The position numbers and the translations under genes are program-made. The notes beneath the pieces are model-generated. The model searched no databases. It was given only the letters and a program-made list of their open reading frames with translations, and was not told the origin of the DNA. Below, piece after piece: positions 1 through 8,453 of a DNA stretch of 64,000 nt. Origin of the DNA: Bradyrhizobium sp. MOS002 (lineage in GTDB: Bacteria > Pseudomonadota > Alphaproteobacteria > Rhizobiales > Xanthobacteraceae). The stretch is from assembly GCF_003020115.1 (NCBI RefSeq), contig NZ_PYFX01000007.1:1-64000 (forward strand). Direction: 5' to 3'. How positions within the stretch are numbered: position 1 is the first letter of the stretch; the number at the start of each line of letters is the position of its first letter.

Positions 1-2
1 GT

Positions 3-1418
3 GCTGCCGTCTCGACCGCCGTCGGCGGCGCAGTCACGCTGAAGAGCTCGACGGGTGCGGATCTCAGCGTTACCGGCAAGGCCGACCTGCTGAAGGCTCT
101 TGGCCTGACGACGTCTACCGGTGCAGGCAACGCCACCGTCAACGTCGCACGGACCACGAGCTCGGCCTCGCTGGGGGCGACCATCACGGACGGTTCGTCG
201 CTGAACGTCGATGGTCACACCATCACCTTCAAGAACGCGCCGATCCCGGGTTCGACCGGTGCTCCGAGCGTTCCGAGCGGCTTCGGTGCCAGCGGTAACA
301 TCCTCACCGACGGCAACGGCAACTCGACCGTCTATCTGCAGGCCGGCACGGTCAACGACGTGCTCAAGGCGATCGACCTTGCCACCGGCGTGCAGACCGC
401 GACGATCAACGCCAACGGCACCGCGACGCTTGCGACCGCCACAGGCCAGTCGAACTCGACGATCAATACGTCCGGTCAGCTGAAGCTCTCGACCGGCATC
501 AATGCCGATCTGACGATCACGGGCAGCGGCAATGCACTGAACGTGTTCGGTCTTGCCGGCAACACCGGCAGCGCGTCGGCATTCACCGCGGCGCGCACCT
601 CCGGGGTCGGCGGCATTGCCGGCAAGACCTTGACCTTCTCCGCGTTCAACGGCGGCACGGCGGTCAATGTCACCTTCGGCGACGGCACCAACGGCACGGT
701 CAAGACGCTCGATCAGCTCAACACGGCGCTTCTGGCCAACAATCTGGCTGCCACGATCGACGCCAACGGCCGGTTGACCATCACGGCGTCCAACGACTAC
801 GCGTCCTCGACGATCGGTTCGACCGTCGCAGGCGGCGGCATCGGTGGCTCGCTCACGTCGGCGCTGACGTTCTCGACGGCTTCCAGCCCCGTTCAGGATG
901 CGGTTGCACAGACGGCCCGTGCGAATCTGGTGTCTCAGTACAACAACATCCTGAACCAGATCGACACGACCTCGCAGGACTCCTCGTTCAACGGCGTCAA
1001 CCTGCTGAACGGCGATCAGCTCAAGCTGGTGTTCGACGAGACCGGCAAGTCGAGCCTCAACATCACCGGCGTGACCTACAACTCTAAGGGTCTCGGCCTC
1101 GCGGCCTTGACCGTCGGTGTCGACTTCATCGACAACGCCGCGTCCAACCGCGTGCTGACCAATCTGAACGCCGCATCGAGCACGCTGCGCTCGGAAGCCT
1201 CAGCGCTCGGCTCGAACCTCTCGGTGGTGCAGGTGCGTCAGGACTTCAACAAGAACCTGATCAACGTGCTGCAGACCGGTTCGTCCAACCTGACCCTGTC
1301 CGACACCAACGTCGAAGCGGCCAACAGCCAGGCTCTGTCGACCCGCCAGTCGATCGCGGTCTCCGCGCTGTCGCTGGCGAACACCTCGCAGCAGAGTGTG
1401 CTCCAGCTTCTCCGCTAA
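3..1418 (+). CDS. fliC: Flagellin, C-terminal part (5' end outside window)
   Basis: The reading frame is open from the window edge, so the N-terminal D0/D1 region is missing. The visible part holds the variable middle domain and the conserved C-terminal D1/D0 helix, ending in QSVLQLLR. It closely matches the C-terminal half of the next gene (1634-3925), including the DGTNGTVKTLDQLN and QALSTRQSIAVSALSLAN segments, so the two are tandem paralogs. Flagellins are exported by the flagellar type III system and polymerise into the filament. The long middle domain is typical of the thick polar filament of Bradyrhizobium (family knowledge). A rho-independent terminator follows. Confidence 0.95.
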   Translation, partial: AAVSTAVGGAVTLKSSTGADLSVTGKADLLKALGLTTSTGAGNATVNVARTTSSASLGATITDGSSLNVDGHTITFKNAPIPGSTGAPSVPSGFGASGNILTDGNGNSTVYLQAGTVNDVLKAIDLATGVQTATINANGTATLATATGQSNSTINTSGQLKLSTGINADLTITGSGNALNVFGLAGNTGSASAFTAARTSGVGGIAGKTLTFSAFNGGTAVNVTFGDGTNGTVKTLDQLNTALLANNLAATIDANGRLTITASNDYASSTIGSTVAGGGIGGSLTSALTFSTASSPVQDAVAQTARANLVSQYNNILNQIDTTSQDSSFNGVNLLNGDQLKLVFDETGKSSLNITGVTYNSKGLGLAALTVGVDFIDNAASNRVLTNLNAASSTLRSEASALGSNLSVVQVRQDFNKNLINVLQTGSSNLTLSDTNVEAANSQALSTRQSIAVSALSLANTSQQSVLQLLR

Positions 1419-1446
1419 GTAGCTGGTATCGCTAAATAAAATCGGA

Positions 1447-1477
1447 GCGGCGGGGCCATTTGCCCCGCCGCTTTTTT
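1447..1477 (+). terminator. Rho-independent terminator after first flagellin
   Basis: A GC-rich stem (GCGGCGGGGC pairing with the downstream GCCCCGCCGC) is followed by six T residues. It lies 28 bases after the flagellin stop codon and separates the two flagellin transcripts. Confidence 0.85.
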
Positions 1478-1524
1478 GCGTCCGGAGGCTGGCAGGGACG
1501 TTCACCGGCCATTAACCCTATCCC

Positions 1525-1543
1525 TTAAACCGGCGTTAACCAT
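1525..1543 (+). promoter_or_regulatory. CtrA-type box upstream of second flagellin
   Basis: The sequence reads TTAA-ACCGGCG-TTAACCAT, a perfect match to the alphaproteobacterial CtrA consensus TTAA-N7-TTAAC. It lies about 90 bases before the flagellin start. CtrA control is inferred from the motif and from three similar boxes at other flagellar units in this window. Confidence 0.6.
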
Positions 1544-1633
1544 ACTTTAAAGGACAGCCTCTAAGACTGGACAAAAGCCCGCTTCCAAGACCGCGCGGCC
1601 GATTCGTACCTGGTTCAAGAGGAAGACTCGCCA

Positions 1634-3925
1634 ATGTCCAACATCGTTCTCTCGGCGTCCGTTCGCCAGAACCTGTTGTCGCTGCAGTCGACGGCCGACT
1701 TGCTGGCCACGACGCAGGAGCGGCTGTCGACCGGTAAGAAGGTCAACACGGCGCTCGACAATCCCACCAACTTCTTCACGGCCCAGGGGTTGGACAATCG
1801 GGCGAGCGACATCAGCAACCTGCTGGATGGCATCAACAACGGTGTGCAGGTGCTGCAGGCCGCCAACACCGGCATCACCTCGCTGCAGAAGCTGATCGAC
1901 AGTGCCAAGTCGATCGCCAACCAGGCGCTGCAGACCACGGTCGGCTATTCCACCAAGTCGAACGTCTCCACCACGATCCCCGGTGCGACGCCCGCCGACC
2001 TGCGCGGCACCACCTCCTATGCGAGCGCGACCGCCAACAGCAACGTGCTCTATACCGGCGCACCCGGTGGCGTGACCCCGGTCACGGGAACCGCAGCGCT
2101 CGGCGCCTCGCTGGGCTCAACCGCCGGCGCCTTTACCGGCACAGCAGCGCTCGCCGCCGACGGCACCACCGCACTGTCCGGTACCGCCACGCTGCTCGGC
2201 ACCACGGCATCCACCACCTTCGCCGCGGCGCCCGCGGACGGCGACACCATCACGGTCAACGGCAAGACCATCACCTTCCGCACCGGCGTCGCCCCGAGCA
2301 CGCAACCGACCGGCTGGGGCCTCAACCCCAGCGGACACATCGCCACCGACGGTAACGGCAATTCGATTGTCTACGAGGGAACGGCGGCAGCGCCCGGCGC
2401 GACCGTCAACGACGTCCTCAGCGCGATCGACCTCGCCAGTGGCGTCAAGACCGCGGCCATCAGCGCAGGCGCCGCAACCATCAGTGTCAGCGGCTCGGCC
2501 GGTCCGATCGGAACGCTGCAGGTGGCATCGTCCATCTCGGGCGGCGGCGCGGTTACGCTGAAGAGCTCGACCGGTGCCGATCTCAACGTGACGGGCAAGG
2601 CCGACTTCCTCAACAAGCTCGGTCTGACCCCGGCGACCGGCGCAGGCAATGCCAACATCACCGCGGCCCGATCGACCACCGCGGGCTCGCTCGGCTCTCT
2701 CGTTCAAGACGGCTCGACGCTGAACATCGACGGCCACACCATCACCTTCAAAAACGCCCAGACGCCCCAGTCGGCGATCAGCGTGACCTCCGGCGGCGTC
2801 AACGGCAACATCGTCACCGACGGTAACGGCAATTCGACCGTCTACATCCAGAGCGCGACGCTCACCGATCTGCTCAACTCGATCGACCTCGCCACGGGCG
2901 TCAAGACCGCCAGCATCTTCAACGGCGCGGCGACGCTGTCGACCACCGCGGGCCAGATCCCCTCGTCGGTCAACAGCAGCGGTCAGCTTGCGCTCTCCAC
3001 CGGCATCAACGCCGATTTGTCGATCACCGGTACCGGCAATGCGCTCAACGCGTTCGGTCTCAGCGGCAATACGGGAACGGCGACCGCTTTCGCCGCGGCG
3101 CGCAACTCCGGTGTTGGTGGCGTCGCCGGCAAGACGCTGACCTTCACCTCCTTCAACGGCGGCACGCCGGTGAACGTCACCTTCGGCGACGGCACCAACG
3201 GCACCGTCAAGACGCTCGACCAGCTCAATGTGCAGCTTCAAGCCAACCACCTGACGGCGACGATCGACGCCAACGGCGTGCTGACGGTCACCACCGTCAA
3301 CGAGTACGCATCCTCGACCCTCGGCTCGACTGCCGCCGGCGGTACGGTCGGCGGTACGCTCACCGGCGTGCTGGCCTTTACCACCGCGCAGCCCCCGATT
3401 CAGGATCCGGTCGCGCAGACCGCGCGCTCCGGCCTGGTCAGTCAGTTCAACAACATCCTGGCGCAGATCGACACGACCTCGCAGGACTCGTCCTTCAACG
3501 GCGTCAACCTGCTCAACGGCGACACGCTGAAGCTGGTCTTCAACGAGAACGGCAGCTCGACGCTCGGCATCAACGGCGTCGTGTTCAACGCGGCCGGCCT
3601 CGGTCTCAGCAATCTCGTTCCCGGCACGGACTTCATCGACAACGGTGCCACCAACAAGGTGCTGGCCAGCCTGAATGCGGCCTCGAGCACGCTGCGCTCC
3701 GAGGGTTCGTCGCTCGGTTCGAATCTGTCGATCGTGCAGGTGCGTCAGGACTTCTCCAAGAACCTGATCAACGTTCTGCAGACCGGCTCGTCCAACCTGA
3801 CGCTCGCCGACACCAACGAGGAAGCGGCCAACAGCCAGGCGCTGTCGACCCGCCAGTCGATCGCGGTGTCCGCGCTGTCGCTGGCCAACCAGTCGCAACA
3901 GAGCGTGCTGCAGCTGCTCCGCTAA
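1634..3925 (+). CDS. fliC: Flagellin, large (763 aa)
   Basis: This is the complete filament subunit. The N-terminal D0/D1 helices (residues about 1-115, beginning MSNIVLSASVRQNLL) and the C-terminal helices (about 640-763) match the flagellin family. The long centre is Ala/Gly/Thr/Ser rich. It contains at least two related units of about 75-80 residues, near residues 200-280 and 358-430, each with a TITVNGKTITF-like strand, a TDGNGNS turn and a D-LxxIDLAxGVKTA segment. A more distant third unit follows near 515-580. Enterobacterial flagellins are usually about 500 aa, while thick-flagellum flagellins of Bradyrhizobium are of this size. A CtrA-type box lies upstream and a terminator downstream, so it is probably monocistronic. 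Confidence 0.96.
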   Translation: MSNIVLSASVRQNLLSLQSTADLLATTQERLSTGKKVNTALDNPTNFFTAQGLDNRASDISNLLDGINNGVQVLQAANTGITSLQKLIDSAKSIANQALQTTVGYSTKSNVSTTIPGATPADLRGTTSYASATANSNVLYTGAPGGVTPVTGTAALGASLGSTAGAFTGTAALAADGTTALSGTATLLGTTASTTFAAAPADGDTITVNGKTITFRTGVAPSTQPTGWGLNPSGHIATDGNGNSIVYEGTAAAPGATVNDVLSAIDLASGVKTAAISAGAATISVSGSAGPIGTLQVASSISGGGAVTLKSSTGADLNVTGKADFLNKLGLTPATGAGNANITAARSTTAGSLGSLVQDGSTLNIDGHTITFKNAQTPQSAISVTSGGVNGNIVTDGNGNSTVYIQSATLTDLLNSIDLATGVKTASIFNGAATLSTTAGQIPSSVNSSGQLALSTGINADLSITGTGNALNAFGLSGNTGTATAFAAARNSGVGGVAGKTLTFTSFNGGTPVNVTFGDGTNGTVKTLDQLNVQLQANHLTATIDANGVLTVTTVNEYASSTLGSTAAGGTVGGTLTGVLAFTTAQPPIQDPVAQTARSGLVSQFNNILAQIDTTSQDSSFNGVNLLNGDTLKLVFNENGSSTLGINGVVFNAAGLGLSNLVPGTDFIDNGATNKVLASLNAASSTLRSEGSSLGSNLSIVQVRQDFSKNLINVLQTGSSNLTLADTNEEAANSQALSTRQSIAVSALSLANQSQQSVLQLLR

Positions 3926-3955
3926 TTTCGCGGCGAAAGATCGCTCATCGATTTC

Positions 3956-3988
3956 GCGGCGGGGCTAACGCTCCGCCGTTCATTTTAC
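3956..3988 (+). terminator. Probable terminator after second flagellin
   Basis: A CGGCGG...CCGCCG stem-loop is followed by a T-rich stretch (TTCATTTT), about 30 bases after the stop codon. Confidence 0.6.
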
Positions 3989-4216
3989 GGAGATCGCTAA
4001 GGCAGGATTAGCTGAGATCGACGCGCACCACGCGTGACGTGTTTACAGCGTGCACATGCGCGTCTAGCTTTACGATGACGAAGAACTCCGAGACCCGTAA
4101 TAATCCGGAGTGCTTCCAAGCACACATGTAAGCAAATCTTAAGCGGTGCTGCCTAGGGTCGGGAAAGAAATCCTTAAGCGCGTTCAACGGGCTAGGTAAC
4201 CTCCAGGGTGTGATTG

Positions 4217-4585
4217 ATGTCGAATTCCGCTGCCTCGGCCTACGCGCGTGTTGCAACGACCACCGCATCTCCTCGCGACATCGAAGCGCAGACCCTGCTC
4301 AAGGCAGCGAACAAGCTTCAGGATGCGATCAACAACGCCGATCCGTTCAGCGAGCAGACCACGCAGGCCCTGATGTTCAATCGCAAGCTTTGGACGATTT
4401 TCCTGAGCGAGGCCATGCGCGAGAACAATCCGCAGCCGATCGACGTCCGGCAGAAGATCGCCAACATCAGCGTGTTCGTGCTGAGCCAGACCGCCGCGCT
4501 GCAGATGAGCCCGCAGTTCGATCACTTCCGTCCGCTGATCGAGATCAACCGCAATATCGCTGCTGGTCTGTCCGGCCGTCCGTGA
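4217..4585 (+). CDS. flaF: Flagellar biosynthesis regulator FlaF
   Basis: This 122-residue protein has the FlaF family signature: a short N-terminal segment followed by DIEAQTLLKAANKLQ and a helical core with LWTIFLSEAM. FlaF is restricted to alphaproteobacteria. It acts with FlbT to balance flagellin synthesis with filament assembly, and in Caulobacter it is needed for flagellin secretion. The ATG at 4217 is preferred to the TTG immediately before it. Lying just after the flagellins is typical. The partner gene flbT, often adjacent, is not seen nearby. Confidence 0.9.
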   Translation: MSNSAASAYARVATTTASPRDIEAQTLLKAANKLQDAINNADPFSEQTTQALMFNRKLWTIFLSEAMRENNPQPIDVRQKIANISVFVLSQTAALQMSPQFDHFRPLIEINRNIAAGLSGRP

Positions 4586-4727
4586 TCGAGCGCGGCTCGT
4601 TCCGCTTCGGCAACACCAAGTTCAATTTGACGGATAGCGGCAAGTGCAGATCGACAACGTCGTCCCCGGTCCCGCGACCGGTTCGAGCGATCTCGATATT
4701 GCCGTTGCGACGCTCGACGCCTGATTG

Positions 4728-5087
4728 TCAGGCGCTGCGGTCGGTGCTGGCCGGACGCGAGGGCTCGGATTTCAAATCCTGCGCATGGAAATAGGCCCGC
4801 CGGCGCAGCATTGCTTCGTCGGGGAACTGGTTGACCACCGCGTCGGTCCTGTCGTTGACGACCTGGAAGACGAACGACGCCGCTGCCTGGTCGAACACGA
4901 CCTGGCGTGAGACGTTCTCGTTGCTTCGCAAATCATTACGTGCAGGCGCGCTCGCGTCGCCAGCGGCCACTGTCTGGCTCACGGGCAGATCGGTTTGCAC
5001 GGCCTCGTTCGCCGCCGCATTCGACGTCGTTACGATCTGCACGGCGACCGGTATCCCCACCGGCCTGATGCTGAAATCTGTACTCAT
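4728..5087 (-). CDS. FlaG-like flagellar protein
   Basis: A 119-residue protein that starts MSTDFSIRPVGIP. Its conserved part (residues about 65-95) reads SFVFQVVNDRTDAVVNQFPDE, then AMLRRRAY. This is the pattern of FlaG-family proteins, which have a strand ending in V-D-x-x-T-x-x-V, then a proline-acidic pair and a helix. FlaG homologs influence filament length or capping, but their exact role is unclear. It sits between flaF and the flgN-like gene on the opposite strand to flaF. The family assignment rests on this short motif and the genome context. Confidence 0.65.
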   Translation of the reverse strand: MSTDFSIRPVGIPVAVQIVTTSNAAANEAVQTDLPVSQTVAAGDASAPARNDLRSNENVSRQVVFDQAAASFVFQVVNDRTDAVVNQFPDEAMLRRRAYFHAQDLKSEPSRPASTDRSA

Positions 5088-5187
5088 GGCAGCCTCCTGG
5101 TTGCCTCACGTGAGTCAAATCCCAACCCCTCTCAATACGCAACCATGGAACACCGGGATTGAACATCCGGTAAGGAAACGTGCCTAA

Positions 5188-5216
5188 CCGCGCGACGATG
5201 TTGCCGCGCGGTTTTT
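5188..5216 (+). terminator. Hairpin with T-run between two minus-strand genes
   Basis: CCGCGCG, a nine-base loop and the complementary CGCGCGG are followed by TTTTT on the plus strand. The flanking genes are both on the minus strand, so a plus-strand terminator is unexpected here. It may stop read-through from flaF or an unseen antisense transcript. Confidence 0.45.
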
Positions 5217-5246
5217 CGTAAAATTGTCGTTTGTTGTTGCGTGCGC

Positions 5247-5744
5247 TCAGAGCGAGCGGCTGACCGCGAGCGGCGTGATGTGGCGCGGGCCCGGCGTGGC
5301 GCGTCGTCCCGCGGCCGTGTAGGTGTTCGGCACGTTGCGCTTCTGGATCTCGGTGTTGACGCCGCGCACGACGCTCTCCGAGACGGCGTGAGCGGTTGCG
5401 AGCACGGTGAGGTTGACCTGGAGCATCGCGCGGAATGCATCGTGGTGTCGATGCAGCGTCGAGAGCAGCTCGGGCGCGGATTTGGCGAGCTGGGCCTGGT
5501 TCGCCTTCAACTGGGTGACGGCGCCGACGTAGTTTCGCGACAGCTCCTGCTTCGTGCTCTCGAGGGTCATCGCCTCGCGGACCTGGCCGGCGCGAACGAG
5601 CTCGGTCTCGCGCTCGATCAGGCCGAGCAGGGCACTCATCGCATCCATCAACTGCTCGGCGATCTTGCGCGCCTCGGCGCTGCCGGGTGCGGTGTTCGGG
5701 CGCTGCGCTTGCACCGGCTGACGCGAGGCGTTGAAGTGGTTCAT
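5247..5744 (-). CDS. FlgN-like flagellar protein
   Basis: This 165-residue protein has a helical centre (residues about 25-125, with MDAMSALLGLIERETELVRA) that resembles the FlgN family of export chaperones for hook-associated proteins. The start at 5744 (MNHFNASRQ) is chosen because the longer frame would run through the end of flgJ. It follows flgJ with an 11-base gap, so flgI, flgJ and this gene form one minus-strand operon. The function is inferred from helical similarity and context. In other alphaproteobacteria this position is often annotated FlgN or simply as a flagellar protein. Confidence 0.65.
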   Translation of the reverse strand: MNHFNASRQPVQAQRPNTAPGSAEARKIAEQLMDAMSALLGLIERETELVRAGQVREAMTLESTKQELSRNYVGAVTQLKANQAQLAKSAPELLSTLHRHHDAFRAMLQVNLTVLATAHAVSESVVRGVNTEIQKRNVPNTYTAAGRRATPGPRHITPLAVSRSL

Positions 5745-5755
5745 CTCGTTTGACC

Positions 5756-6124
5756 TTATGCCGTGCGGATCGTTTTTGCCTGCTGCATGATCAGGGTGCG
5801 ATAGACGTCGGTGGCGATGCCGACGCCGCCGGCGTTGGCGAAGTTCTTGGAATATTGCTCGGTCAGCATCGAGCGCCACACGCCGGTGCCGCGGGTGTCG
5901 CCGAACGGGCCTTCGCCCTTCAGACCGGAGGTCATCTGCGAGAACATGCTGTTGAGGAACATCGCCTCGAAGTCGGTGGCGATCTTCTGCGCCTTGGCCT
6001 GCTGCTTCGGCGGGACCTTCTGCAGGGCCGCGGCGAGATCGAAGTCCGGCCGGCCGTTGCGGCTCTCCACCGAGAAGGCGGAGCTGGCGAGCCGTGCGGT
6101 GTTGACCATGCCGGTCTGCATCAC
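5756..6124 (-). CDS. flgJ: Rod-binding protein, FlgJ N-terminal type (CheL)
   Basis: A 122-residue protein made only of the rod-binding domain of FlgJ. The core ATDFEAMFLNSMFSQMT and the GVWRSMLTEQYSK segment are clear family motifs. The C-terminal muramidase domain of enteric FlgJ is absent, as is normal in alphaproteobacteria, where the gene is also called cheL. It acts as a scaffold for rod assembly in the periplasm. Its start overlaps the last codon of flgI by 4 bases (ATGA type), showing translational coupling. Confidence 0.9.
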   Translation of the reverse strand: MMQTGMVNTARLASSAFSVESRNGRPDFDLAAALQKVPPKQQAKAQKIATDFEAMFLNSMFSQMTSGLKGEGPFGDTRGTGVWRSMLTEQYSKNFANAGGVGIATDVYRTLIMQQAKTIRTA

Positions 6125-7245
6125 ATCACCTCGATGTCGGCTTCGATCGCACCGGCGGCCTTGATCGCCTGCAGGATGCTGATGAGATCGCGCGGGCCGA
6201 TGCCAAGGCCGTTGAGGCCGTCGACGAGCTGCTGAAGCGAGACGCCGTCCTTGACGACGGCGAACTTCTTGCCGTCCTCGGTGACACTGACGCTGCTGCG
6301 CGGCGCGACCACGGTCCGGCCCCGCGACAGCGGGTTGGGCTGGCTGACCTGCGGGCTCTCGGAGATCGTGACGGTGAGGTTGCCCTGTGCGACCGCAACG
6401 GTGGCGACGCGGACGTCGCGGCCCATCACGATGATGCCGCTGCGTTCGTCGATGATGATCTTGGCGGCGAGATCCGGATCGACCTGGAGCTGCTCGATCT
6501 CGGTGAGAAAGGCGACGACGTTACCTTTGAACTCCGGCGGGATTGCAAGCTGCACGGTCGACGGGTCGATCGGCTCGGCGGTCTTGACGCCGAGATAGTC
6601 GTTGATTGCGGCGGCGATCCGCTTGGCCGTGGTGAAGTCGGCATTGCGCAGCGCAAGGCGGACGTTCGGGAGGCGATTGAGCGCGAACTCGATCTCGCGC
6701 TCGATGATGGCACCGTTGACGATGCGTCCGACGGTCGGCACGCCACGCACGATTTTCGCCGCCTCGCCCTCGGCCTGGAAGCCGGAGATCGCGAGCGAGC
6801 CTTGTGCGACCGAATAGACATTGCCGTCGGCGCCGAGGAGGGGGGTGACGAGCAGGGTGCCGCCCTGGAGATTCTTGGCGTCGCCGAGCGCGGAGACGGT
6901 GACGTCCATGCGCGTGCCCTGGGTGGCGAAGGCCGGCAGATTGCCTGTCACCATCACGGCGGCGACGTTGCCGGTGCGGATGGTGGCGCCGCGGATGTTG
7001 ACGCCCATGCGCTCGAGCATCGCTTGCAGCGACTGCTTGGTGAAGGGGATGTTGTTGAGGGTATCGCCAGTGCCGTTGAGGCCGACGACGAGGCCGTAGC
7101 CGATGAGCTGGTTCTGCCGCACGCCTTCGATGTTGGCGAGATCCTTGATGCGCGATGTCGCGCTTGCAGAATTGACCGAGAACACCAGCGCTGACAGCGC
7201 GGCGCAGGCCACCCCCACAAGTCTCACCCAACGAACGCTTGGCAT
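6121..7245 (-). CDS. flgI: Flagellar P-ring protein FlgI
   Basis: A 374-residue precursor with a signal peptide (cut near ASATS, residue about 30). The mature part begins RIKDLANIEGVRQNQLIGYGLVVGLNGTGD, split here as RIKDLANIEGVRQNQ and LIGYGLVVGLNGTGD, which is diagnostic of FlgI. The end (GLNGLGIGPRDLISILQAIKAAGA) is also classical. FlgI forms the P ring around the rod in the peptidoglycan layer. The start at 7245 (MPSVRWV) is preferred to an ATG 24 bases upstream because it gives a standard signal peptide. It is the first gene of the flgI-flgJ-flgN-like operon, divergent from fliX. Confidence 0.97.
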   Translation of the reverse strand: MPSVRWVRLVGVACAALSALVFSVNSASATSRIKDLANIEGVRQNQLIGYGLVVGLNGTGDTLNNIPFTKQSLQAMLERMGVNIRGATIRTGNVAAVMVTGNLPAFATQGTRMDVTVSALGDAKNLQGGTLLVTPLLGADGNVYSVAQGSLAISGFQAEGEAAKIVRGVPTVGRIVNGAIIEREIEFALNRLPNVRLALRNADFTTAKRIAAAINDYLGVKTAEPIDPSTVQLAIPPEFKGNVVAFLTEIEQLQVDPDLAAKIIIDERSGIIVMGRDVRVATVAVAQGNLTVTISESPQVSQPNPLSRGRTVVAPRSSVSVTEDGKKFAVVKDGVSLQQLVDGLNGLGIGPRDLISILQAIKAAGAIEADIEVM

Positions 7246-7454
7246 CCTCTGCTCCCCGAGGCTCCTCAAATCGAAGGACCATCACGACACTCCCATGACG
7301 AGCTGGTCCGACGCTGTCCTTGCGAGCGCTGTGCCAACTCGGGGCAGCGGGGGTAGGTAGCTGAATAGGTTGAATAAATCTGTTTCGAGCGACCTCAGCC
7401 TGTGTTGTCCCTGAGGAGCGAAACTGCCGCCTCTCGGCAGATTTTGCCGGGCTG

Positions 7455-7473
7455 TTTACGGGCCGTTAACCAT
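7455..7473 (+). promoter_or_regulatory. CtrA-type box upstream of fliX
   Basis: TTTA-CGGGCCG-TTAACCAT differs from the TTAA-N7-TTAAC consensus at one base and contains the full TTAACCAT half-site. It lies 43 bases before the fliX start, in the divergent fliX/flgI promoter region. Confidence 0.5.
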
Positions 7474-7515
7474 AAAACGGCGAATGTGGCGCATCGATCA
7501 CCCGGATTGCTTCCG

Positions 7516-7929
7516 ATGCGCATCTACGGACCGAACGGCACCACGCTTGGAACGCCGGCCAGCCAGGCCAGGCGGACGAGCTCTGGAAGCTTCGTGCTGC
7601 CCGACACCTCGTCGGCGCCGGAGACGCGGGGCGCCGCCGCACCGAAGGCCGCCGCCAACATCGACGGGCTGCTCGCGCTGCAAGGCATCGAGGAGGATCC
7701 GGTCGAGCGTCGCAAGCGCTCGGTCGTGCGCGGAAAGACTGCGCTCGACGTGCTCGACGATCTCAAGATGGGACTTCTGTCCGGCAAGCTCGACACCTCG
7801 ACCGTGATGCGGCTGCGCGACGCTGCGGCGAACCTCAAATCGTCCTCCGGCGATCCCGGTCTGGATTCGGTGCTGTCCGAGATCGAGCTGCGCGTCGAGG
7901 TCGAGCTCGCCAAGGCCGGGCAGGCGTAG
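7516..7929 (+). CDS. fliX: Flagellar assembly regulator FliX
   Basis: A 137-residue protein starting MRIYGPNGT, the conserved beginning of FliX. The second half contains GKTALDVLDDLKMGLLSGKL and a C-terminal helix. In Caulobacter, FliX couples completion of early flagellar structures to later gene expression through the sigma-54 activator FlbD. The start at 7516 is chosen because homologs begin with MRI-GP. It is divergent from flgI, with a CtrA-type box just upstream. Confidence 0.88.
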   Translation: MRIYGPNGTTLGTPASQARRTSSGSFVLPDTSSAPETRGAAAPKAAANIDGLLALQGIEEDPVERRKRSVVRGKTALDVLDDLKMGLLSGKLDTSTVMRLRDAAANLKSSSGDPGLDSVLSEIELRVEVELAKAGQA

Positions 7930-7933
7930 CGTC

Positions 7934-8305
7934 TTACGCCGCTTCATCCTTCAACTGCGCGTCGTAGCGGCGCTGGGCGGCGAGCACGTCCTTCAGATTC
8001 TGCTCGGCCCAATCGCGCAGGGGATCGACGGCGGCGGCGAGCGTCACGCCGAGCTGCGTGATCGAGTATTCCACGGTCACGGGCACGGTCGCGATGGCGT
8101 GGCGCTTGATCAATCCGTCGCGCTCCAGCGACTTGAGAACCTGGCTCAGCATCTTCTGCGAAATGCCTTCGATCGTGCGGCGCAATTGATTGAAGCGCAT
8201 CGGCTCCTCGCGCAGCAGCAGCAGGATCAGCACCGCCCATTTGTCGCCGATGCGGTCGAGGATCTGTCGCGTGGAGCAGTTTGCTGCATAGACGTCTGGC
8301 TTCAT
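7934..8305 (-). CDS. HxlR-family transcriptional regulator
   Basis: A 123-residue winged-helix protein. CSTRQILDRIGDKWAVLILL, LRRTIEGISQKMLSQVLKSLERDGL and VEYSITQLG are typical HxlR motifs. These small regulators usually respond to electrophiles or redox stress, often through a conserved N-terminal Cys, present here in AANCSTRQ. The start at 8305 has GAGGA seven bases upstream and is preferred to in-frame ATGs at 8326 and 8335. It is divergent from an NAD(P)H-binding reductase, a common pairing in which HxlR controls its neighbour. Confidence 0.9.
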   Translation of the reverse strand: MKPDVYAANCSTRQILDRIGDKWAVLILLLLREEPMRFNQLRRTIEGISQKMLSQVLKSLERDGLIKRHAIATVPVTVEYSITQLGVTLAAAVDPLRDWAEQNLKDVLAAQRRYDAQLKDEAA

Positions 8306-8414
8306 CGTCGGGTCCTCACGATCCATTCCGCTCATGTGCCGGCGCCGCCGGTTACTCCTGTGTAATCAGGTAAGCACAAAGTGCTCTCTTAACACCAGCA
8401 CTCATTACGATATC

Positions 8415-8432
8415 TAGTTACCGGTAGTTACC
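8415..8432. promoter_or_regulatory. Tandem TAGTTACC repeat, candidate HxlR operator
   Basis: TAGTTACC occurs twice, separated by GG, 22 bases before the start of the reductase gene and in the gap shared with the divergent hxlR. A direct repeat at this site suggests a regulator-binding site. Assigning it to the HxlR protein is inference. Confidence 0.35.
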
Positions 8433-8453
8433 AAAAAAGCAAAGGAGCCTTCC

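Noticed and set aside
1550..1610. Sigma-28-type promoter before the second flagellin (CTAAG...GCCGATT)
   Set aside because: The GCCGATT element is more than 30 bases from the CTAAG, far too long a spacer.
2117..3898. 593-codon open frame antisense to the second flagellin
   Set aside because: The peptide is Arg/Asp/Gly rich with no domain. It is the usual shadow of a high-GC gene with strong third-position bias; the flagellin on the other strand is unmistakable.
7474..7515. Possible sigma-54 promoter (TGGCGC...TTGC) before fliX
   Set aside because: The distance between the GG and GC elements is well over the fixed 10-12 bases needed.
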